DNA from: Treponema pallidum subsp. pallidum str. Nichols
GTDB lineage: Bacteria > Spirochaetota > Spirochaetia > Treponematales > Treponemataceae
Length of the DNA stretch: 45,000 nucleotides
NCBI RefSeq assembly: GCF_000410535.2
Contig: NC_021490.2
Location: forward strand, 235,001-280,000
Direction: 5' to 3'
Positions 20,665 to 29,401 of the stretch are shown one piece after another. The notes below the pieces were generated by a model. The model was not told the origin of the DNA, ran no database searches, and saw nothing but the letters and a program-made list of their open reading frames with translations. The position numbers and the translations under genes were made by a program. The number at the start of each line of letters is the position of its first letter. Within the stretch, counting starts at the first letter, position 1.

Positions 20665-23600
20665 GTGGGGGGGCTACTCTCGGATCCACATAATTTTGCG
20701 CGCGCGTGTGCCCTCTTTCGTGAATTTTCCGCAAGGGAAGAGCGCTCGGGGGTGGTTCGCGCAGAGCTCAAGTGCCCTGTTGACGTTCGTGATTCGTTCT
20801 TGCGTGCGTCTAGGGAGATAGATCCCCGCGCTGCGCATAGCCTTCAGCAAGAGGAAGTGCTCGGCGATGGGCGCGCCGCGCTGTGCAGTGCAGATTGCCT
20901 GTTGTTACAGGCATTTACGCACTTCCATAATACGGAACTTGCACGGTATCGGGCACGTTTGGCAGATATTGACGCGCGTATTGTGTATGAGCGCTTTTTG
21001 CGCGACTGGGAGTGTGCAGTCGCCTGTGCCCACTTCGGTATCCATAGGCGGAGTACGGTTTTTACCAGAGTGCACTCAGATGCCATACGGGATCTGGAGG
21101 AGCAACGAGCAGCGCTCGCGTTGGAAACACCTGAATCCTTTTTCGTTCTCCATGCTGCTCAATGGCTTGGGGAAGTTGAACGCGTCAGCTCGGGGGTGTT
21201 TGCGCAAACCCCCTCTGTTAGTGCTGCACTTGAGAGGATAGCGACAAGCCTTGCCCGCGGGGATGCGGTGCTACTCCGCGGGCATCTCGGCACGGGAAAG
21301 ACTGAGCTCGCCGTGCTCGCCGCGGAGCGTTTTGCGCTTCATAAATTAATCACTGAAGATGTCCGTTGTGCGCTTAATGAGTGGTGCACTGCTGCAACCG
21401 GTGGCTCGTGTGCGGAGATTCGGGGCAGCGAGCGTGGCGTGTCAGATGCCTTACAAAACTCCCAGGAAGCGCGTACGCAGTTTCAACGCCTTTTTTCTCA
21501 GCGCGCGGCATATTATGAACAGGCGCTACGTCTCGGTGACGAGCGGCTTTTGCAGCGCATCAAACCCCTATTTATTTCGGGGTCAAAGCACATCGACACA
21601 GAGGATCTGTTTCTTGAAAAGACGCTTGTGTTAAAAAACAGTCTGGAGGGAAAAACACCCGAACACTGTTACCAGGATGTGCATGCCTTTACTGAGCGTG
21701 GTTACGCATTTGATCCAATGCTGGATATCTATCTTGCAAAGTATGGCAATTTTGGCACTGAGGTACAAAAGATTGAGCGTGAGGTGCTGCGCGCAGTAAA
21801 AGAGGGACGACCTCTTGTTATCGATGAAATCAACGCAATTCCCATGCAGCATCTCATCGCACTCAATGATATTTTGCAAAAACGGGTAGGGGATTTCGCC
21901 TATATCCCCGGGGTAGGCCCGGTAAAAATAGCTGCAGGGTTTGGCGTAATTGCCACGGGGAACATCAGCAGTGGACTTGTTCATTACGAGGGCACTGGGG
22001 CGCTCAACCCCGCGTTTGCTTCGCGCTTTAACACGTTCGAATATGATTACCCTCCGCAGTCCACAGAAGGTCTTTATACGAATCAGGCGCATCCTGAGAA
22101 AAATGAACTTTTTCGCATCATTCTCGCGCGTCTTGCCTCTTCTGGAGGATCACTTTGCCTGCCGGATATTGATGGTTCATTGGACAAGCTGTTTAAACTT
22201 GCGCAATTGGCAAAGGTGACGCAGCAGGTATTTTCCGGCAAATGGAAAGATAGCACGGGGGGAAGTGAGACGCATGACGGTCTTGGGGATGTGGAGCCTG
22301 AGCTGCGTGAAGCGGTGCTTTCCATTCGTAATGTGATCCGTGTGCTTGATGAGTGGAATCGGGGCGAAGAGAAGGATGTGGATCAGGCGCTGTGGGACGG
22401 CTTTATCGGTGGTGTTTTGAATGCAGACGATCAAAATTATATTTTATCGCAAGCAGTCCGATTTGGTTTTTTTCAAGAAAAGGACGGGTGGAGTGTGCGG
22501 CCCAAGGGGATTGGGGCAGGTTTTACTTCTTACGAAGAGATCCGTACCCGTCCTTACGAATACACGCGTCTGCCGGATGGGGTAAAAACTCTCGCTGAGG
22601 TGGTGGTATTGCTCTTTGGACACGGACCTACGTACGCCATGCATACACAGAATACAGTGCCGGATGTGGTAGATGCCGGTGCGATGTTGGTTCTGCACGA
22701 TCGGATACACGAGTTGGTACGCGTGTGTGCAGCATTCAGACTTTTGCAGGAGAAATCATACGCACGTGAGTGTGCGGATCGGATTGCCCATCTGCAGTGT
22801 TCGTGTGACCAACTGGTGTCTGAGCACGCGCGATTGCGCAGTGAGGGAGGAACTCCGCGCGCACTGTGGGATGATCTTGCACGTGCAGAACAGACAAGTG
22901 ACGCATTGATTCAGGAGCTGCTTCCCGAGTTTCGGCACTGCTTTCCCGATATCTGTGGAGATGAGTGCACGTACAGTGACGTGTTTTTTGAATTTGGAAA
23001 AAGCATCACCGCAGCGATTCCTTTGGCGGAAGATTCTGTCCTTATCGCAGGTGGCACAGATGATATACGGCTTTTATACCGGGTGCACGATCAATGGCTT
23101 GTTGCGGAATCCACGCATAAGAGCGTGAAAACGGATTGGCGTATTTGTGCGCTTATCTCTATGGGTGATGGAGAAGTAGTTGTCGTTACCGAAGGTGGTG
23201 AAACGATCGTGCTTTCTATTCAGGAACGATCGAAGAAGGCAGAGAGAAGAAGGGTTTCGTTTGAGGTAGTTGCGCGTGTTGAAGGCGTGTATGAGCGTGT
23301 GCTGTGTGTGGAAAAAGTAAATGCTCACCGAGTGGTGGTAGGTGATGAGACAGGTGCTCTCTTCATTTTAGAAAAGAGTGCACACGGATATGAGTATCGT
23401 GGGCCGATTCTTGGTTTAGGTGGGGGAATACGGGTAGTACGGGCTCTTAATACTGCGCAGCTTGTGGTGTTTAGTGGTTTTAGCGGTACACGCCTTTTAC
23501 ACAATGAAGAGTATTCTGACGCGATATATGGATTTGAAAATCCATACACTGAAGCGGTCGTGCTTTCTGAGGATCGAGTGGTAGTCTTTGGCGATGACGG

Positions 23601-23988
23601 GGAAAGTCGCGTGCTTCGGCACGAGCATGGCATGGCTGCGGGGGACTATGCGTATGGCGAATGGATTACAGGTTTCAAAAGTGTAGTGTTATGCGCGTTG
23701 GCGCTCTCTTCACGCATGGTGCTTGTTTTCGGCCGGGGTGGGGAGGCGCGTTTGCTGTCATTCGATGCTACGGGCACGGCGCAGTATTCTCGCTCATTTG
23801 GAAACACAACAGGAGCGGTCGTTTCTGCATTCTTATTGCAGAGTGAACACCCGTCGGTATTCAACGTGTTTATTGCGGCAGAAAATGGTACGTGCAGGCT
23901 TTTGACGGTGCACGAATTTTGTGAACCTTCTATGTTTAAAGAGAGACTGAGTAAGATCGTCGCGCCGCCGTTGCATGACAATGAATGA
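20665..23988 (+). CDS. Giant MoxR-like AAA+ ATPase with C-terminal beta-propeller-like region
   Basis: 1107 aa, soluble, no signal peptide. I place the start at GTG 20665 because GGAGGG lies 9-14 nt upstream; the frame is open to a TTG at 20533. Residues about 206-213 are Walker A (GHLGTGKT), 383-392 Walker B ([10 protein letters not shown]), and ATGN near 430 fits sensor 1, followed by an arginine-containing [17 protein letters not shown]. The roughly 170 residues between Walker A and B far exceed the usual MoxR spacing. From about residue 770 there are repeated short strand-rich units ([50 protein letters not shown]), resembling a beta propeller. It overlaps the VWA gene by 14 nt. Likely a chaperone-type remodelling ATPase working with that partner; function unknown. 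Confidence 0.8.
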
Positions 23989-25927
23989 ATGTGATGCGAA
24001 GCGTGCGCAAGAGAATTTTGCGCGTTTTTTTTCCGCTGAAGCACGGAATATCGCCACCTTTGCGGGGGATGCGCATTTTCGTTGTGTACCTATTTTACAA
24101 GCTGATCGGTTTGTGTTTGTTCCGCAGGAGGGGATGGTAGGGGTTCCACTGCAGTGGTTTTTAAAGGACGACTTTGACGGAAAAGAAATATTGTGGAACC
24201 TTTTCCGGGAGCTTGTTTACTATCGAGAATTAAAGGCGGATTACGCGTATTACTGCAACCGTGTGTCTTTTTTTGAAGACGCTGCACAGGGGATGCGACG
24301 TCTTATGTATGAGGCAGTTTTTTCTCGCGAAGCGAGAGATGAAATACGTGTTCGCGCCTTTGTTCAGCATTACTGCCACACAGAAGTGGCATCACTGTTT
24401 TACCTTTTCGATGCGGTGTATGCCTTCCACTATGTGCGGAACAGAGCTCCGTACTACACAACTCCAGAAGGAAGTGCGCTGCTGGCTTCTCTGTATCAAA
24501 AAGAACGGGGTGTGTATTGGGAACATACGGAAACGGCATTGCACTTGCAGTTTGCATATGCGCTTGCAGAGCGCGTGCTGTTCCATGATATGCCAAAGGG
24601 TTGCAATCGCGCATGCATCGCACGGGATCCTGTAGTACAGGAGGTGCTACGCACTTTAGTGCTTGGTACTGAGATGAGTAATTTTATTCACTCAGAATTT
24701 TTCCCCCTTTCTGGCGAGGTAGTCCCAACCAAGCACCGGGACCGTATTGTCTCTGTGTTTCTCTTAGAGCATTTTGTGCGGCTTTGGCATCTGAGTGTGG
24801 CAAATATCACATTCGAGTTAAAGAATATAACGGACAGAAGTTATGATCCTTTCAGAAACGAGCGTGCCTTCGAATACACTAAAAGTAATTTGCACGCTGT
24901 GCACTCAAGGGACGGGCAGCAAGAGCTGAAAAAAAGAGAAGATGTTTTTGAGTCTTGTACCACTCAGTTTGACGAGCGCTTCTCTATTTCTCCGAAGGAA
25001 CGCAAAGAGTTTGCGCGGTTGCTGCGTACAACGCATCGTTTGCGTATCGATATGCGCTCGTTTTGGAAATCACTTATTGGAAAGTCAGTCCAGTGGATAG
25101 ACTGTTACGAGGGGAAGTGCCCGAAGGGGAGGTTAAACGTAGGCGATTTTGTTTCAGTTTTCCCTGATTTTCAAGAATTTCGGGGTAGGGATCAGAGGTA
25201 CAAGCTGCGCGTGTATGATCGTGTGTATGAAGTGCGTGCGTGTACGCTACGTCCGGCACAGATAGAAGTTTCATTCGTTGTTGATAACTCGGGTTCTATG
25301 AATAAAGAAAAGATTGCGAGTGCAAGGGAAGCGCTTGCGGTAAGTATGCTTTCGTTGAAAGATTTTGGAGAGTACTCAGACATGCTCGCAGCAGGTAGGC
25401 GTGAGAGAACAACTATTCATTCTGAGGTGTATTACTTTGGGAGCAGTTTTATAAAAGTGAAGTCATTTGGAAAGAGTAAATCGAAAGACTTCAATAGCGC
25501 GCAGCTTATCAAAGCATCGGTGAACTTAGATGGACGATTCGGAGGGACGAATGATGCAGAGGTGTTAAAACACATTCTTGCAGACGTGGAACGCAGGCGT
25601 GCACGTGTGTCGTCTGATACATCTTTTGTTAAGGTTGTGTTGGTAATTACTGACGGATGCTCCTCATACCCTCATGAGAGTCGACGAACGATAGAGGAAC
25701 TGCGTCGGCGTGGAGTGATGATTTTTGGGTTCCAAATTGGATTGATGAGTCCGGAAGAAACCGCGCTTTTCCATGATGTATGGAATAGCACTGAGGAGTT
25801 AGGACTATTGTTAGGGGAGCGGTTGGAATATCTACCGCGTGAGCTTTTGCGTACTTTGCGTGTCGTTCTCAGTAAAGTGCACCGGTTGTCATCTGGTGAG
25901 AGATTGCATGCGCAAAGGGTATGGTAG
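23975..25927 (+). CDS. VWA-domain protein, partner of the upstream AAA+ ATPase
   Basis: 650 aa, no signal peptide or membrane span seen. The C-terminal part (about residues 430-640) is a von Willebrand A domain with an intact metal-ion-dependent adhesion site: VVDNSGSMN (D437, S439, S441), the threonine in FGGTNDAEV near 526 and ITDGCSS near 559. The N-terminal 430 residues are largely helical in appearance and not recognised. The start overlaps the end of the AAA+ gene by 14 nt, which implies translational coupling. MoxR-type ATPases are commonly paired with VWA proteins in metal insertion or complex assembly; the client here is unknown. A T8 run lies near 24025. Confidence 0.82.
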
Positions 25928-26019
25928 TGTGGTGCGTGGACGTATGTGCTTATTGTGAGTAGGGAGAGGGGACAGGTGTGCATTGGTACTTTGACAGGGT
26001 ATCTCGAGCGAGGGGCATT

Positions 26020-27051
26020 ATGAAGTTTTTGCGTTCGTGTTTGATAGGTGGTGTTTTCTTTTTTGCACTGTGTCTTTCTGCTGATGAAGCGTTTGTGTCT
26101 GCGATGAAGCTTGCGCGTACGTTGAATGTGTCGGTTAGTTGGAATCCGCTTTCGCAAACAATTTTATTTTCCAAAGGTGAGCGACGAGTACAATGTCGGG
26201 TTGGGCAAGTGCTTGCACTATTGGATGGTAGTGAGGTGCTGATGATTGATCCGCCGGTGGTAAAGGACGCGGTGGTGTATGTAAGTGGAGGGTTTGCAGA
26301 GCGGCTAAGGAAAGTATTTGGGTATTCTTCACATCAACCTGAGCATCGTGTGGGTGCGGTGCTCATAGACCCAGGACATGGAGGAAAGGATTGGGGGACG
26401 AAGGGCTCGTACCGTGAGCAGGGTAAAACGGTGGTGGTGAAAGAAAAAGACATTGCGTTGCGTGCATCTCAAAATATCTATGACTTACTTACGGCGCGCT
26501 ATCCGGATCGTAAAATCATTATGACGCGGAAAGGGGATTCATATCTTACGCTTGAGGAGCGTGTGGCGATGGCAAATGGGGTAAAGCTAGGGAAGTACGA
26601 AGCGATCCTGTACGTGTCGGTGCATGCGAATTTTTCATGGAATACAAAGGCTTCTGGGTTTGAGGTGTGGTACTTGCCGCCTGAATATCGCAGGTCAATT
26701 CTTGATAAAAATGCGGCGTCCAAAGAGGTGCTCCCGATCTTGAACTCGATGCTCGAAGAGGAATTCACAATGGAAAGTATTATGATTGCGCGCAGTATCG
26801 CTGACGGAATGCAAGCAAGCGTCGGTGCACAAAGTAAAAATCGTGGAGTAAAAGAGGAGGCCTGGTTTGTAGTACGGAACGCGAAGATGCCAAGTGTTTT
26901 GGTGGAATTAGGCTTTGTGAGTAATCCGGTAGAGGCGCGGTTGCTCAACGATGCGGACTACTTGAAAAGGTGCGCGCAGGGAATCTACAATGGGCTTGTT
27001 TCTTTTATCACGTATTTTGAAGGTTCGGGGGGATTTACCGGACCCTTATGA
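26020..27051 (+). CDS. N-acetylmuramoyl-L-alanine amidase, secreted (Amidase_3)
   Basis: Zinc amidase that cuts the amide between muramic acid and the stem peptide. 343 aa from the ATG at 26020 (after GCGAGGGGC), giving a classical signal peptide MKFLRSCLIGGVFFFALCLSADEA; a GTG at 25978 would add 14 residues. The catalytic domain begins VLIDPGHGGKDWG (His120), then VVKEKDIAL (zinc glutamate), YVSVHANFSW, and VLVELGFVSNPVEA with the catalytic glutamate. About 90 residues between signal peptide and catalytic domain may bind peptidoglycan (AMIN-like strands). It overlaps the GerMN gene by 4 nt. T. pallidum has thin periplasmic peptidoglycan, so a role in daughter-cell separation or turnover is likely. 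Confidence 0.92.
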   Translation: MKFLRSCLIGGVFFFALCLSADEAFVSAMKLARTLNVSVSWNPLSQTILFSKGERRVQCRVGQVLALLDGSEVLMIDPPVVKDAVVYVSGGFAERLRKVFGYSSHQPEHRVGAVLIDPGHGGKDWGTKGSYREQGKTVVVKEKDIALRASQNIYDLLTARYPDRKIIMTRKGDSYLTLEERVAMANGVKLGKYEAILYVSVHANFSWNTKASGFEVWYLPPEYRRSILDKNAASKEVLPILNSMLEEEFTMESIMIARSIADGMQASVGAQSKNRGVKEEAWFVVRNAKMPSVLVELGFVSNPVEARLLNDADYLKRCAQGIYNGLVSFITYFEGSGGFTGPL

Positions 27052-27521
27052 TAGGGGATGGGGCAGCATTGTACGGTGTAGTGAGGGCGGTGTGTTGGAC
27101 TCTCTTGCTAATAATTGGTGTGGCACTTGCGGTGCAGCAATTGGCGGGGGAGCGGTGTATTCGGTATGTGCTTTTCTTTGAGCGGATGCGTGATGGGGCA
27201 GTGGTGTGTGAGCCGCGCTATGTGCGTGGGCACACGCAAGGGGGTGCTGTGCGCGAGGTAGTGCGCGAATTGTTGTTAGGGCCGCAGCATCATGGTTACG
27301 CACGGTTGGTGGATCCAGCGGTGAGACCGCTGAGTTGTTTTTCTCGTGGCGATACGTTGTATATAGATTTGCCTGTAGGGGTGCTGTCACCGAAGTATCG
27401 GACGTGTAGTCTGCACCGTGCGTATGAGCTTTTTGAGCGATCGGTTGTGTTGAACTGTGCGCCGGTAAAGCGGGTGTGTTTTTATGTCGGGGGACGCGCG
27501 GGGTTTGAAAGTGATGGGTAG
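27048..27521 (+). CDS. GerMN-domain membrane-anchored protein
   Basis: 157 aa. One N-terminal hydrophobic segment (about residues 12-28) anchors it; the remainder resembles the GerMN domain: FFERMRDGAVVCEPRYV, then AVREVVRELLLGPQ, RGDTLYIDLPVGVL and a C-terminal strand VKRVCFYVGG. In sporulating bacteria GerM-type domains sit in the envelope next to peptidoglycan remodelling machinery. Here it overlaps the amidase stop by 4 nt, so the two are cotranslated and probably act on the same periplasmic process. Domain call is by pattern; the family is divergent. Confidence 0.72.
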   Translation: MIGDGAALYGVVRAVCWTLLLIIGVALAVQQLAGERCIRYVLFFERMRDGAVVCEPRYVRGHTQGGAVREVVRELLLGPQHHGYARLVDPAVRPLSCFSRGDTLYIDLPVGVLSPKYRTCSLHRAYELFERSVVLNCAPVKRVCFYVGGRAGFESDG

Positions 27522-27532
27522 ATGCAGGGGTG

Positions 27533-27560
27533 TTGACAAAATAGGCGGTGAGCGTATACT
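27533..27560 (+). promoter_or_regulatory. Strong sigma70-type promoter of flaA
   Basis: Perfect -35 TTGACA (27533-27538), 16 nt spacer, and -10 TATACT (27555-27560). The flaA ATG is 40 nt further, with a GAAAGGAGCG ribosome site. No sigma28-type element (TAAA...CCGATAA) is visible, so FlaA is probably made by the housekeeping polymerase rather than the flagellar sigma factor. Confidence 0.8.
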
Positions 27561-27599
27561 CGAAGAGTGGTTATCTTATTGTGCGAAAGGAGCGTTTGA

Positions 27600-28652
27600 A
27601 TGAAGAAAGCGGTTGTGTTGAGCGCGGTGGCGCTGCTCTCGGGGGTGTGCGCGGTTGCTGATGAGTCAGTGCTCATCGACTTCGCAAAGCTGAACGCTGA
27701 TATCATGGCGGATAAGAGTGGAGGTATGACGCATAATCGGCGTACCGTTCTGGACTATGCTTCTCTGGCGGATACCTCGTACACTGACGAGCAGAAGGCA
27801 TTGATGAGATCTTCTCTTGCGGTTGCACAGTGGGAGGTTGTGCTGAATTCTTCCGCGCGTAATCCTGTCGCCCATGCTGCCTCTCGCGTTATTGAGGCTC
27901 CGGTAAGTGAGGGAGCGAAGAGTTTTGCTGGTGAGCGTGTCCTTGGTGTGCGCGTGTTGTTCCCCACGTGGGACAGTAACGCAAACGCAATGATAAAGCC
28001 GGCGTTCGTAATTCCTGCGTACGAGGTGATGGCTCAGGTGGACGATCAGGGTAATGTACAGGCCCCCACAGAGGAGGAGAAGGCTTCTGGAAAGGGGCGT
28101 TTTGAAGATGGGTACGGAGTGGTAAAGAATGTGGGTGTTCTTAAGTCCATCGCGGTGAACACTTACGGGATGAATTATCCTCATGGTTTGTACGTGATGA
28201 TGCGGGATCAGGATGGTGAGGTGCATCGCTACTTCATGGGGTATCTCCTGTTCGACTCCTGGAAGGAGTTGGTGTGGAACAATCCTTCGTATATCTCTGA
28301 TGTTCGGTCGCGGGAGGTGCGCTTGTATCCCGTGTATCCCGCGTCGACGCCCCACGTCGTGTTTGAAGGCTTTATGGTTACTAGGGACGCGGCTCATGCC
28401 GGAGGGGACTATGTTGGTTATTTCAAGGACGTCAAGATTATCTATGATAAGGCGGTGCTGAGTACGGTGCGCGATTTTGCGGACGAGGACCTGTGGGGTA
28501 TCCAGGCGCGGCGTGAGGCTGAGCGTAAGAGAGTTGAGGTTGCGCGTTTCGGGCAGCAGCAGGTGCTGCGTTATATAGAGCAAGAGAAGCTTGCTACAGA
28601 GGTTGGTTTTACACCCTCTGGGGGTGCTCAGCGGCAGGAAGAGCAGCAGTAG
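27600..28652 (+). CDS. flaA: Flagellar filament outer-layer (sheath) protein FlaA
   Basis: 350 aa protein that coats the periplasmic flagellar filament of spirochaetes. N-terminal signal peptide MKKAVVLSAVALLSGVCAVADES (exported by Sec). The body contains the FlaA-family run GVRVLFPTWDSNANAMIKPAFVIPAYEVM, NVGVLKSIAVNTYGMNYPHGLYVMM and a C-terminal EADEDLWGIQ-like segment. Gln/Glu-rich tail at the end. Monocistronic from the promoter at 27533, with a candidate terminator after it. This corresponds to the classical 37 kDa T. pallidum antigen (TP0249, from memory). Confidence 0.97.
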   Translation: MKKAVVLSAVALLSGVCAVADESVLIDFAKLNADIMADKSGGMTHNRRTVLDYASLADTSYTDEQKALMRSSLAVAQWEVVLNSSARNPVAHAASRVIEAPVSEGAKSFAGERVLGVRVLFPTWDSNANAMIKPAFVIPAYEVMAQVDDQGNVQAPTEEEKASGKGRFEDGYGVVKNVGVLKSIAVNTYGMNYPHGLYVMMRDQDGEVHRYFMGYLLFDSWKELVWNNPSYISDVRSREVRLYPVYPASTPHVVFEGFMVTRDAAHAGGDYVGYFKDVKIIYDKAVLSTVRDFADEDLWGIQARREAERKRVEVARFGQQQVLRYIEQEKLATEVGFTPSGGAQRQEEQQ

Positions 28653-28668
28653 TGCAGTAGTCTTCCTA

Positions 28669-28728
28669 GGGAGAGGGGGCGGTGGGGTTCTAGGCGCGGG
28701 GCGTGTCTTTTCCCTCTCTTCTTTTCTT
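28669..28728 (+). terminator. Candidate terminator after flaA
   Basis: GAGAGGG (28671-28677) pairs with CCCTCTC (28712-28718), extendable by G-T pairs on both sides, and is followed by the T-rich TTCTTTTCTT (28719-28728). The loop is long (about 34 nt), so stability is uncertain. It fits between monocistronic flaA and the rpsT operon. Confidence 0.35.
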
Positions 28729-28764
28729 GGGTTTTAGCGGTGTTTTGGCGTTCGGGGAGGTCGG

Positions 28765-29052
28765 ATGGGTAGGAGTGTATCCGCCAGGAAGAGGCATGAT
28801 CAGAGTGAGGTGCGTAGGATGCGTGGTAGGATGGCTAGGTCTGCGGCGCGTACTTGTGCGCGGAGGTATTTGGCTGCTGTTACATCCGGGGATAGGGAGA
28901 GTTCTCTGCCTCTACTTAGGAGCTTGGTGAAGCGACTTGACACCGCTGCCCGGAAAGGTGTTTTCGCTAGAAAGGCTGTGGCTCGCCAGAAGTCCCGAAT
29001 GTGTAGACTGTACAACGGTGTGTTCTCTTCACCCGAGGTGGTGCGCGTTTGA
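28765..29052 (+). CDS. rpsT: 30S ribosomal protein S20
   Basis: 95 aa, very basic, primary 16S rRNA binder. The family pattern is evident: an N-terminal basic helix ([22 protein letters not shown]), the segment [27 protein letters not shown] and [18 protein letters not shown] near the end. Start ATG 28765 after GGGGAGG. It contains more arginine than E. coli S20. First gene of an rpsT-hup-lnt-bactofilin run. Confidence 0.92.
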
Positions 29053-29083
29053 GGCGGCTGTTTGCCCGCGTGTGTTTCTTGTC

Positions 29084-29401
29084 GTGAAGAGAGTTAGGAG
29101 AACGCGGTCTTTCGTTGTCGATGCACTTTGTGACGAGGTGGATTTGAGCCGTCGCCATGTCGCGAGGGTTGTTGATAGCTTTGTCTCTGTGGTAACCGCT
29201 GCATTGGAACGGGGGGAGACAGTCGAGCTGAGGGATTTTGGGGTGTTTGAGTCTCGCGTGCGTAAGGCTTCCGTCGGGAAGAGCATAAAGACAGGGGAGG
29301 TGGTCTCTATTCCAAGTCATTGTGTGGTAGTGTTCCGCCCCAGCAAGCGTTTAAAGAGTGCGGTGCGGGGATATCGTTCGGGGGAGGTTGGTGCGGATTG
29401 A
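29084..29401 (+). CDS. hup: HU/IHF-family DNA-binding protein
   Basis: Nucleoid-associated protein, 105 aa from GTG 29084; no good ribosome site is seen and GTG 29072 is an alternative. In-frame codons further up overlap rpsT and are not credible. Helical dimerisation part RSFVVDALCDEVDLSRRHV, then RGETVELRDFGVFESRVR (near residues 46-63), arm, and VVVFRPSKRLKSAV at the C-terminus, all alignable with HU. In the DNA-wrapping arm the usual RNPxTG reads KSIKTG: the intercalating proline is isoleucine (residue 68). It overlaps lnt by 11 nt with the start chosen there. Probable role: DNA compaction; bending strength may differ. Confidence 0.85.
   Translation: MKRVRRTRSFVVDALCDEVDLSRRHVARVVDSFVSVVTAALERGETVELRDFGVFESRVRKASVGKSIKTGEVVSIPSHCVVVFRPSKRLKSAVRGYRSGEVGAD

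Noticed and set aside
28937-29083. N-terminal extension of the HU-like frame into rpsT
   Set aside because: The extension reads rpsT in another frame, has no HU similarity and lacks a ribosome site; starting at 29084 matches the family N-terminus.
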